From Smallanthus sonchifolius (taxonomy: Eukaryota; Streptophyta; Magnoliopsida; Asterales; Asteraceae), in NCBI GenBank assembly GCA_023525975.1, contig CM042032.1, positions 72,996,260 to 73,060,259 of the forward strand: a DNA stretch of 64,000 nt. Reading direction: 5' to 3'. Shown piece by piece: positions 1 through 8,420 of the stretch. The notes beneath the pieces were generated by a model that saw nothing but the letters and a program-made list of their open reading frames with translations, was not told the DNA's origin and did no database searches. Numbering within the stretch: position 1 is the first letter of the stretch; each line of letters starts with the position of its first letter. The position numbers and the translations under genes were made by a program.

Positions 1-888
1 TAAATGTCTTCATCGAGATCTCCATTTAAGAAAACATTATTAACATCCAACTGATATAAACCCCAATGTCATTTGGTAGCAACAGCAACAAAACTACGAA
101 TAGTGGTTATTTTAATGACAGGTGAGAAAGTTTCATTGTAATCAATGCCAACTTGCTGAGTGTCTCCACAAACAACCAAACGGGCTTTACAACGTTCAAC
201 CGTGCCATCAGCATTGTACTTGAATTTATACACCCACTTGCATTTAATAGCTTTCTTACCCTTAGGTAAATTCATGACTTCTCAAGTTTGATTTCATTAT
301 AAGGTAGTAAATTCCTTAGATATAGCCTCTTGCCAAGCAAGATGTTGAGCAGCCTCTTAATAAGAAGAAGACTCCTTGACAGTGTCAAGATTGAGAATAA
401 GCTGCTGAGAATCAGGAGAAAGATCAACAAGATTAACAAAGGAAGAAGCTTGGCAAGCACTCGAAAGAGTATGAAAACAAGAAGAAGCTGGAGAATCAAT
501 GGAAGCAGATTTACAAACATAATCCTGCAAGTGAGAAGGAGGAACAGAAGGTCGAGGAGATCTTCTGAGCTCCGCAGGAGGAGGAACATGAGAAACCAAA
601 GGAGGAGCGAATCAACTTCAGGAGCAACTGAAGAAGATGAAGGAACAACAGCAAGATTTGTCTCCTCAAACAGATCATTAAGAGAAGGAAACAAAAAAGA
701 AGGATCGAAAGAATGTAAAGAAGGGAAAATGTGCTCAACAAAAGTCACATCCCGAGAAACAAGAACTTGTCGAGTGTCAAGATTATAAAGCTTGTAACAT
801 TTATTTCCAAATGGATAACCAATAAAAATACAAGCTTGAGCCCGAGGCTGAAATTTATCTCTCCCGGGTGTAGGAGTATAATATATAA
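1..888 (-). pseudogene. Ty1-copia pol fragment (integrase C-terminus to reverse transcriptase)
   Basis: Read on the minus strand, the fragment begins near 888 with the integrase C-terminal region (QACIFIGYPFGNKCYKLYN, then TRQVLVSRDVTFVEHIFP). It runs through a Ser/Pro-rich linker and enters copia reverse transcriptase at about 290 ([35 protein letters not shown], then LDVNNVFLNGDL near position 1). These are standard markers of plant copia polyproteins. The frame is broken: the linker moves to another frame between about 510 and 600, and a TGA replaces a tryptophan codon near position 68. No LTR, gag or protease is visible. The 5' part is lost near 888 and the rest lies outside the window. 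A dead fragment; element-class call is secure. Confidence 0.9.
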
Positions 889-1486
889 GATATTTGTTTA
901 TTATATTCTTTAAAATCTAATAATAATTTATCAACATATAATAATAATTTATCAACATATAAGATATTTATTTATTATATTCTTTTCATGATTCAGTCCG
1001 TATAATATATGGGAATTTAACCTGGTTAAATTCATAAACTCAACAAAACATCACGATTGTTAATGATTCAAAGATCAATGACCGATAGATTGATAAACTG
1101 AATTTAGTAAAAATAAATCGTTCTTCAAAACAATCATAAACACATAACCTAGTTGTTAGAAAAATAATAATATTAGCTAGTAGGGGTAGTATAGTCATTT
1201 CATTTATTAAAGTTTTACATTTCTAAACCTATATATATGGCTTGTATTGTTCTCAATTCATGACAATGAATACAATCACAATTACCTTTTAACCCTAAAT
1301 TATTACTAGTCTAATCATCATAAGATTTGATCAAACAAAGATTTATGTCTAAGAAAAGTTGAATATTAAGTTGTGATCACAAAAAGTTAGTCAATCATAA
1401 TAAACAAGAAATCAGATATCGTCAACACATGATTATTCATTTAAAAGTAATTAACTAAAAGACTCAATTTTGTTATAGAAATGAAT
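889..1486. other. AT-rich spacer with short direct duplications
   Basis: No gene is visible. A ~28-bp motif (ATATAAGATATTT-type) occurs at 889-917 and again at 958-987. Between the copies, an 18-bp motif ending ATCAACAT is repeated twice (920-957). This looks like slippage or an excision scar next to the truncated copia fragment. The rest is AT-rich and unrecognised. Confidence 0.5.
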
Positions 1487-1682
1487 TAAAAACAAAACAA
1501 TAAAACTTCCCAATTCTTGCTTCGCTCTGTCCTCGAGAAACGTACAATTGTCTCTTCCTCACGCAAGCATCCAAAAAGGCAGCTCCCGTAGTTCTTGTGC
1601 CGCCACCATCACCAAAAAAATCCCCCTGGATTCGTGACCTCTACTTTTGTTCTTCTATTTTTCTGTCTTAATTCTTCTCATA

Positions 1683-2307
1683 TGCGCCAATAAGCTCCGG
1701 ATCACTGGTTTGAGAGGAAGAACCTCCCATAGTCTTCTTTTTTTTTTTGAACGGCGAACATTGAATTTTGTGACGTCGCACCCCCCGTCACATGGGAGAC
1801 CATTGAATATGTTATCTTAACCGGGCCCACTTGGCGTCAGAGTTGTAGAGCATCCAAGGAAAAATCCCACCCAATACGGCCCCTTCCGGGTTTGAGAGAG
1901 AGCCGAGGCTCGAACCCTAGATCGGCTTGGGTAAAACCCAGGTGCATCAGCCTAAGAGCTAAGCCTCATTTGCATGCCATAGAAACTAATGGGGTGGGCA
2001 GGGATTAAACCTGGGTCACAAGGAACACCAGGTCTCTTCCTTACCACTCCACCACCAGCTCATTGGCCTTCCCCTCCCCCCATACTCTTCTAATGTGAAG
2101 GTTATTAGTTCGAGTCTCACTTGGTGCAATATGCTCAGATGGGTCAGGAGTTTTTCCACAGTGGTCCTTCGGGTGGTGGGTGTCCCTTAAAATGGTGGGC
2201 GGGCTGGGTCACCAGCGCTGTCTACGTTCGCGGGCGTGAGTGACCTTTCACTAATGAGTTTACCCGGGTAACTAAGCTTATAATATTTCGTTTGCCGTTA
2301 AAAAAAA
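1683..2307 (+). mobile_element. SINE (outer), split by a second SINE
   Basis: A plus-strand tRNA-derived SINE is flanked by the exact 10-bp duplication TCTTCTCATA (1673-1682 and 2308-2317). An A-box-like TGGTTTGAGAGGAAG lies at 1707-1720. A B-box-like GTTCGAGTCTC follows at about 2108, after the internal insertion is skipped. The element ends in GCCGTT plus an A run (2301-2307). A related minus-strand copy lies at about 3705-3835 and shares the region after the B box (TGGGTCAGG, TTTTTCCACAGTGG). RNA polymerase III promoter boxes plus an A tail and target duplication identify it as a non-autonomous retroposon. Confidence 0.8.
1739..2080 (-). mobile_element. Two-headed (dimeric) SINE inserted in the outer SINE
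   Basis: This minus-strand SINE is flanked by CATAGTCTTCT (1728-1738) and CATACTCTTCT (2081-2091), an 11-bp target duplication with one mismatch. Its A tail appears as a T run at 1739-1748. Read on the minus strand it has two tRNA-like modules. The first has an A box TGGTGGAGTGGTAAG (about 2044-2058) and a B box CAGGTTTAATCCC (2001-2013). The second has an A box TTAGCTCTTAGGCTG (about 1948-1963) and a B box AGGGTTCGAGCC (about 1908-1919). Two heads in series suggest a dimeric SINE family. Its 3' end (GCCGTT plus A run) resembles that of the outer SINE, suggesting the same LINE partner. Confidence 0.75.
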
Positions 2308-2594
2308 TCTTCTCATAGGCTGTAACATCAATTTAATTTAAATGGATCACAACTCAGAAAAGAGTAAATAAATTCATTTTAGCTTATTTGATTTCAAGCA
2401 TTCAATTTATGTGGTGACTTTTCTAGTTTAGTAGCCCATTTAATTCTTTAACAAATGGTATTAATTTTACAACCAATAACCATTACGAGAATTGTTTTCA
2501 AATATATTAAGGAGCATTTAATTTTTCTTCAATTTGATGTGCACCATTTTACCTATAAAACAAACTAGGATTTGTACCTGGCGTTTCGAGGCGG

Positions 2595-3084
2595 AAAAGG
2601 CGTAGTGTGAGGTTATTGTTGATGGAGCGAAAAGCTATATATAAACATATTAATAATGGAGTAAATTACTGTTTACGTTCCTGTGGTTTACACGAGTTAA
2701 CACAATGATTCCCTAACACGAATTTTTAATGCTTTGAGTATCCGTGGTATACAATCTGTAACACTCTGAGCCCCTGAGCCTAACTTCGTTAAATTCTTTC
2801 CGTTAAATTTAGTTTCGACAGGGATAAGTGTCTATGTTGCGGATAGTTAAGTTTTGCTGCTGATCTACAACTATGCTGCGGATAGCCCTGTCGAAACTAA
2901 ACTTCACAGAATTTTTTAACAAAATTAGAGCACAGGGGCTCAGAGTGTTACAGATTGTATACCACAGGTAGTAAAAGCGTTAAAAATTCGTGTTAGTGAC
3001 GCATTATGTTAAATCGTATAAACCACAGGGACGTAAATGGTAATTTACTCTTAATAATATGTTTATATATAGTTTTTCGCTCCA
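2595..3084. mobile_element. Foldback MITE-like element
   Basis: Two long inverted arms are visible: about 2621-2830 pairs with about 2880-3085 (GATGGAGCGAAAA at the left, its complement TTTTTCGCTCCATC at the right, and GAGTAAATTAC plus CCTGTGGTTTA inside each arm). The 9-bp motif TCGAGGCGG occurs at 2586-2594 and 3085-3093 and would be a Mutator-type target duplication. However, the left side then has ~26 bp that do not pair with the right end, so the exact left boundary is uncertain. No coding capacity. The centre carries TGCTGCGGATAG-type sequence also found in the solo LTR at 62.4 kb. Confidence 0.7.
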
Positions 3085-3704
3085 TCGAGGCGGTTACATA
3101 CATATAGGGACCTAGGTTAAGTACAAGATACAAGCACACTCCCATATATGCTATGCTTAAGCAAAAGAAGTTTCTTAGTACATCTATTTGTTTAACCTTA
3201 AGCCTATTTGTTAACTTTAAGCATATAGAGGTAGTGTGGATGCTGCCAAAAGATGGTGCTTGTAGTTGCTTGGTTTAGTGAGCTTCATGTGAGCTTCCAT
3301 TCTTGGGTTTCTTGGATTGGTCTTATCCTGTTGTTGCACTAGGTGATAGAAAGAGTTCCCTATTCGGGGCATGTATGTCAGGGGTGGCTGGTGTAACGTC
3401 AAATTCTTTTGAGGTTGGAGTACTTGTAACATCCTTTGATGGTCCTATTAGTGATACACATATGTAAAAAAAATCAATGCAGATACAACAAACAGATAGA
3501 TAAAATTAACCAATTTCATTTTATAGATGATCATACAAGTCAGAAACAAATGGTTAACAAAGCAGAATGTGGAGTCAAATTTGTTTTTTAAGGGGGTTGA
3601 AACAGAAATGCAACTACTTGAATGTTTATACATATAAGCACATACGTAAACAAACCCAATATGAGTACTTTTTAACAAATTCAGTGTTCTTTTTAACAAA
3701 TTCA

Positions 3705-3835
3705 GGAACTCCTCTCAAACCACTGTGGAAAAACCCCTGACCCACCTAAACATATTGTACCAACTGAGTCTCGAACCCATAACCTCCACGTTGAAAGGCC
3801 ATAGGAATGCCTCCTTTCAAAACAATTGATTTGGG
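3705..3835 (-). mobile_element. SINE fragment, same family as the outer SINE
   Basis: On the minus strand, an A-box-like TTGTTTTGAAAGG (about 3818-3830) and a B box GGGTTCGAGACTC (about 3767-3779) are followed by TGGTACAATATG, GGTGGGTCAGG and TTTTTCCACAGTGG, matching the SINE at 1683-2307. No A tail or target duplication could be identified, so the 3' part is probably lost. Confidence 0.65.
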
Positions 3836-3854
3836 CTAATTGACCGTTATAAAG

Positions 3855-4378
3855 ATAAATTAAAAACTAAACAATAAAACTTACTAATTATTGCTTAACT
3901 AAGTGAAAGGTGCAATTGTGCACCCTTTCACAAAGCACCTGCTGCTATCTTCCTCACGCAACACCAAAAAAAATCCCCATGGATTCGTGACTTCTTGTTG
4001 CTTTTTATTCTTTTATTTTTCATTCTTGGACATGGGCTGCTCTTACTTCTTCTCATCAGTTCACTCTTGTTGCTTTTATTCTTTTATATATTTTTCACTC
4101 TTGGACATAGGCTGTCACATCAGTTTAATTTAAATGGATCACAATTCACAAAAGAGTAAATAAATTCATTTTAGCTTATTTGATTTCATCCATTCAGTTT
4201 TCGTGGTAACTTTTCTAGTTAGTTCACAAGCCCATTAACTTCATTTAATTCTTTAACCTAAATGGTATTTAGTTTACAACCAACAACCAGTTACGAGAAT
4301 TGTTTTCAAATATATTAAAGAGTATTTAATTTTTCTTCAATTTGATGTCCACCATTTTACCTATAAAACAAATTAATA
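3855..4378. repeat. Duplicated segment, copy 2 (uninterrupted)
   Basis: Partner of 1487-1682 plus 2318-2572. It contains no recognisable gene; the small open frame inside it shows no family resemblance. Its right end is abutted by the LTR element at 4380. Confidence 0.7.
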
Positions 4379-4541
4379 ATGTTGGAACTATTTTTAGACT
4401 ATCGCATATAAAACAGTCTGAAGACGGAAGAATTCTTTGTATTTAAAAGATTTCGTCCGAATTCTTTGTAGTTCGAAATCGTTTTCGGACGAAATACATT
4501 TCGACCGAAATGTATTTCGGACGAAATTGTTGACCGAGAAT

Positions 4542-5183
4542 ATGGAAAAGGTAGCAAATACAGCAATTAAAGTTAACAAAATAAACATTTCTAGAAAAGT
4601 GGCTAGCGGAATAATTGAAACTCAAATACATGACAAAGTAACAACTAAGCTTGGATATAAAAGAATTGATGAAAACATTAAGGCTAGAGTTAATGATAAG
4701 GTGAATAGTGAGATGGGATATAAGAGTGTTTCTCATCCATTTACTACAAATGGATTTTATTCACATATGTCTCAACCATACATTCTAGAGCCATTTGTGT
4801 CAAATGTTTATCCTTCGTTGGAGCTAAAGAGAAATTCTGAAGCAAAGAAATTTGAATCGAAGATTCCAAGTGATCTTGCTTCTGATGATGATCATGTTAG
4901 TTCCAAATCTGAAGAAAGTCAAGAATGTGTAGATTATTTTGACAATAAGGGTGGCTTAGGGTTCAAGAAAGAGAGTCCACTTAATGCTAATGCCATCCCG
5001 TTAGTTTCGAATAAATTTGCTCCACTCATGTTTGTTAAAGAGGGAGTAGAGACAACGTCAAAAGTCGAAGAACAAAAGTTTAAAGACAAGTTAGCATCTC
5101 GAAAGGGGTCTTATCAAAGAACATGTCATGCTTTAAAGAAATGTTTTAGTTGTGGAAAGCAAGGTCATTTATCAAGAGATTGA
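4542..5183 (+). CDS. Gag-like protein with truncated zinc knuckle
   Basis: The ATG at 4542 lies just after the 5' LTR remnant and gives 213 codons; an in-frame extension upstream to 4437 only reads LTR sequence. The N-terminal half is charged and unrecognised. The C-terminus has a retroviral-type CCHC knuckle, CFSCGKQGHLSRD, but a TGA stop precedes the last cysteine (TGC follows directly). After the stop the frame continues for about 45 codons of basic sequence. The protein would package element RNA in trans if functional; with the knuckle cut by the stop it probably is not. Only this single gene lies between the LTRs. Confidence 0.6.
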   Translation: MEKVANTAIKVNKINISRKVASGIIETQIHDKVTTKLGYKRIDENIKARVNDKVNSEMGYKSVSHPFTTNGFYSHMSQPYILEPFVSNVYPSLELKRNSEAKKFESKIPSDLASDDDHVSSKSEESQECVDYFDNKGGLGFKKESPLNANAIPLVSNKFAPLMFVKEGVETTSKVEEQKFKDKLASRKGSYQRTCHALKKCFSCGKQGHLSRD

Positions 5184-5455
5184 TGCATCAAGAAACACAA
5201 GTCTCCCAAACAGAAGGTCGTTTCTCAACCTCAGAGAAAGTTTCAAGAAAAGGTTGTTAAAGTTTTTAATAGATTGAAGACGTTTTGGACATACAATATG
5301 TCTAAACGGAAATAAGATTGGAAAGACAAAGCTAAACCAAGACAAGTTTGGAGAGTTAAAGATTCGAGTCCAAGATCCAACTTTGATGATGCAAAGTGTA
5401 TGGGGGAGCTTGGCAGAATTCTTGTGTTTTGATATGCAATGGCCTAGGGAGAGAT

Positions 5456-5803
5456 TGTTGGAACTATTTTTAGGCCATCGCATATAAAACAGTCTGAAGA
5501 CGGAAGAATTCTTTGTAGTTAAAAGATTTCGTCCGAAATCTTTTTCGTTCGAAATCGTTTTCGGAATGAAATACATTTCGACCGAAATGTATTTCGGACG
5601 AATGCATTTCTTTGTCTTCTTATTATAAATACTTGTACATTTGAGCTTTCTAGAGTGGGACTTCATTTGCGATATCAATATACTTCGGAGAGTTACACCT
5701 TTAACTATGTGTTTTGATCCGATACTCGTTTCTTGATTACTCTACTCGTTTTTAGATTCTCCATATCAATTGCTTGATTTGCTACGAATAACTGGTTTCC
5801 ACA
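5456..5803 (+). repeat. 3' LTR with self-complementary TTCGGACGAAA modules
   Basis: 348-bp LTR. It contains alternating TTTCGTCCGAAAT and TTTCGGACGAAA-type modules at about 5525-5602. One stretch forms a hairpin, GAAATACATTTCG pairing across ACC with GAAATGTATTTC (about 5568-5596). The same modules are in the 5' LTR remnant (about 4447-4527). A TATA-like TTATAAATA (about 5622-5630) follows, consistent with an LTR promoter directly downstream of the hairpin. Confidence 0.7.
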
Positions 5804-5958
5804 AATAATGTGATCACTAAATATCAAATAATGTTAATTAATAGTTTTAGATTATTTTCCTTTTAAACTTATAGAACACGAAACCAATCAAAACGAAAAA
5901 TACAATTTAATAAGTTTAATCTAATTAAGAATAATATAAGTATCCTTATAAGGGTAAG

Positions 5959-7575
5959 ACGTATACCCTCATGCGAGGGTATGCGTGAGGGGCCTCACGC
6001 CGTGAAGAAGCCCAGAAGTACACCGCCTCCCTCTTGCGTGAGGGGGGAGCAAGTTACCGTTAAATCCTTCACGCGTAGAAGAGCCAAATTTGAACGTTGA
6101 ACGGCTATTTTTTCATTTAATTTTTTTGACTGTTTGAATTAATTAAAAAAAACTTTTATTTATTTTTTTTACCCTATAAATAACCCATTAAACCAAATTT
6201 TTATACACACCAATATCTAAAAAATCTTCATTCTCATATTTTTATAAAAAAACGATGAATCCTAATGACCCGATGTGGTGGTTTCAACATTACGTCAATC
6301 AACAAAACGCCTTCCAAATCCGTCCACAACCACAAGGCCAATCACTTCCGTTCAACCAAAACCCGTTTGGTTCAGCGGGTTATGTACCACAACCACAATG
6401 CCAACCGATAAACTTGTCCGAGCCGGAAGTTGTTCCTGAAACGGTGTTCCTGAAACTCAACCCGCACCACAAGCCGACGAAGAAAACGTCGACGAAACGC
6501 AACCCGGACCTTCCCAAAAAAGCAGAAAGAAAAAGGCCATTAAAGAATCAACTTCTACACGAGCCACTAAAAAGTGGGATACATAGGAGGAGTTGAAGTT
6601 GCCTAAAGCGTTTGTCGACGTCTCCGAGTATCCCATCATCGGTAAAATTAATACTTTTATTATTTACAAAATTAATACTTTTATTATTTTTAGGGAACGC
6701 TCAAAGCAAGACAGCTTTATGGGAGCGTGTTGCAGAAAAATATTCTATCTTGATGGACGTCGGTCCCGATTACCACACAACCGACCAGTTGAGTTCTAAA
6801 TGGACTCATATTAACAAAAAGGTCGTAATGTTCAACGGGATATACGAAAAATATGAGCGGACCCAAAATAGCGGGTCTAGTGATACATATATATTGATGC
6901 AAGCAACCGGACGTTTTCAAGACGATGTTGGAGGCATGGCTCCAATTAGAATTTGAGAACTTTTGAGGAATTCGCCGAAATGGCAACAAATTTACCTCAA
7001 AAAGAGCGGACCTGGATCGTCAAAGAAACGATCCTCAAACGACATGGCCGATAGTCCCGCCGCATCCGATTGGAGATCTAGGGATGATATCAACGTAGAG
7101 GAAACGGACGAGGAGGACGCAATAATACGGCCGATTAGGAAGAAAAAATCAAAAGCCCAAGCATCGGGCTCCCGCTCCGTTCCGACACACATCGAGATCG
7201 GTCAACAAATGATCGAGGAAATGCGACAATTTAACTTGACTTAAAAAGAAAGGAATGATTGGAAAAAAGAAAAATATGAGATGTATATTCTCGGACTCGA
7301 CCTTGATCGCTTTCACGGGGCCAGACGAGCCTTATTCGAGAGAAAACAAAATGCGATCAAGGCAAAATATGGGATTAAGGACTAGTTTTTTTAATGAAAT
7401 TTGAATTTATGTAATTTTTATTTTATGTAATTTTTATTTAATGTTTTTTTATTTATTATTTTAATAAAATTAGAATTTATCTTATATTTATGTTTTGTTT
7501 TTAAAAAAATTTGAATTTTTGCATTTAATACTCACTTGGGTATCCCTCACTTGAGTATACCCCTTACCATGTGAG
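5959..7575 (+). mobile_element. PIF/Harbinger-like element remnant (candidate TIRs)
   Basis: GGGTAAG..GTATACCCTC at 5959 resembles the complement of the right end near 7575 (GAGTATACCCCTTACC), and similarity continues inward imperfectly for about 40 bp (CGAGGGTAT / ATCCCTCACTT). TAA precedes the left end but no matching TAA follows the right end, so the insertion boundaries are not proven. Inside lies the broken accessory gene at 6255-7385. No DDE transposase gene is present. Confidence 0.5.
6255..7385 (+). pseudogene. Harbinger-type Myb/SANT-like, NAM-associated protein (broken)
   Basis: A Pro/Gln-rich N-terminus (MNPNDPMWWFQHYVNQQNAF) leads into a trihelix/Myb-like DNA-binding region (LPKAFVDVSEYPIIG, ALWERVAEKY, LSSKWTHINKKVVMFNGIYE, then LLRNSPKW) and an acidic/basic tail ending RRALFERKQNAIKAKYGIKD. 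In Harbinger-type elements such proteins bind DNA and assist the transposase; related host proteins are often annotated as NAM-associated or glutathione-transferase-T3-like. A 52-bp GT..AG interval at 6642-6693 restores the frame between IIG and NAQ and is probably an intron. Lesions: a frameshift near 6440, TAG at about 6573 where the Myb domain starts, TGA near 6954, and TAA at about 7242. Non-functional. Confidence 0.75.
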
Positions 7576-7639
7576 AGCCAAGTGAGAGATACAATAATTG
7601 AATTATTATATGAAAATTTGTAGTATTTTTTAATATGAT

Positions 7640-8420
7640 CCTTCTCTAGAATGAACATATAATTTTATATATGCATATTTATTACCGCTTGACTCGAGTC
7701 GATATAATAAATTCGTTTAATCGAACGTGTTATTTTCATATGAGAATCCAAGGTCGAGTTCGAGAATTATATTATTTATATTTATATATTTTTTATATAA
7801 ATATATACTTTCGTTTTAAATCAAGACATAATCACCAACGGGTTGTCGACTCACACGTTCAAACACAAGAAAATTTCCAAACGAGTCTAGCTAGTTGGGT
7901 GAATGTTATGTTACCAACATGATTGCTAGGGTATTTCATTAAACCATAAGGTGCCTTGGTTGTATTAGGGCACGGGTAGGTCTGTATTCCGTACACATTT
8001 GGGCTTGTGCTAGCATTTCCTTATACGTTTTCCAGGTGAGTTTCATGGCTTTTTTTTACTGCTTTTCATATTTGGGGGAAAAACATGTCAAATTTAAAAT
8101 TGTATGATAACTAGGAAACGAGAAACAAGCATCTGATTCCCTTGTGTACATGAGTTAACACTTAATAGTTTTCGGTATTTCGAACTATAACCATTAGCTA
8201 TGGACTTAGCCGTAGATCGGTATGAATAGTACTATTTGGGTTGACACCCCCAGTCATGGTTAGTCGCGCTAACCTCGACCAACAGGGTTAAATGATTGCA
8301 TATTAGATCATGTTTATCTCATTGTTTCCAAGGACAATGGGCTAGGACAAATTCAAAAATTCGTTAAAGGTTTGGTTATAGATTTGTGCGTCACATAATT
8401 CGTATGTTCTAGCTAGACTT
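7640..8420 (+). repeat. Gypsy LTR remnant C, left part
   Basis: Plus-oriented LTR-like sequence that resembles the complement of LTR A (GGGTTGACACCCCC, then TGGTTAG..CGCGCTAACC, and CCAGGTGAGTTT). It is interrupted at 8420 by element A and resumes at 27495, ending in GGGGTGTGACA at 27879. Its left end is eroded and no target duplication was found. It is part of the oldest layer of the gypsy nest. Confidence 0.6.

Larger units (their letters stand above)
1487..2572. repeat. Duplicated segment, copy 1 (interrupted by nested SINEs)
   Basis: Positions 1487-1682 joined to 2318-2572 correspond to 3855-4378: both contain AACAATAAAACTT, TCCTCACGCAA, GGATTCGTGAC, then TTTAATTTAAATGGATCAC, and both end CCTATAAAACAAA. 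The copies have diverged by substitutions and small indels. The uninterrupted second copy shows what the insertion site looked like before the SINE arrived and so supports the SINE boundaries. No coding sequence is recognised. Confidence 0.75.
4380..5803 (+). mobile_element. Short LTR retrotransposon carrying gag only (non-autonomous, copia-like)
   Basis: Both ends are defined by an exact 5-bp target duplication AATAA (4375-4379 and 5804-5808). The 3' LTR is 5456-5803 and begins TGTTGGAACTA and ends TTTCCACA. The 5' LTR begins identically at 4380, but homology stops near 4527, so about 200 bp of its 3' part and the primer-binding site are gone. A purine stretch (CTAGGGAGAGA) just before 5456 may serve as the polypurine tract. 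Between the LTRs only a gag-like frame is present, with no protease, integrase or reverse transcriptase. Classification as copia-like rests on the TGTTGGAA terminus and the single zinc knuckle. Confidence 0.8.

Noticed and set aside
272..788. Overlapping open frames on both strands (158 codons minus, 152 codons plus)
   Set aside because: The real coding signal is the copia linker in another minus frame; the Leu-rich and Arg-rich frames are shadows of its Ser/Pro-rich composition.
1900..2120. tRNA genes suggested by B-box matches
   Set aside because: No complete cloverleaf; boxes belong to SINE heads with target duplications and A tails.
5172..5678. 168-codon minus-strand frame across the gag end and 3' LTR
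   Set aside because: Crosses into LTR sequence and has no family match; it is the complement of gag and LTR.
5959..7575. A proven Harbinger insertion with TAA duplication
   Set aside because: TAA is seen only on the left; boundaries kept as candidates.
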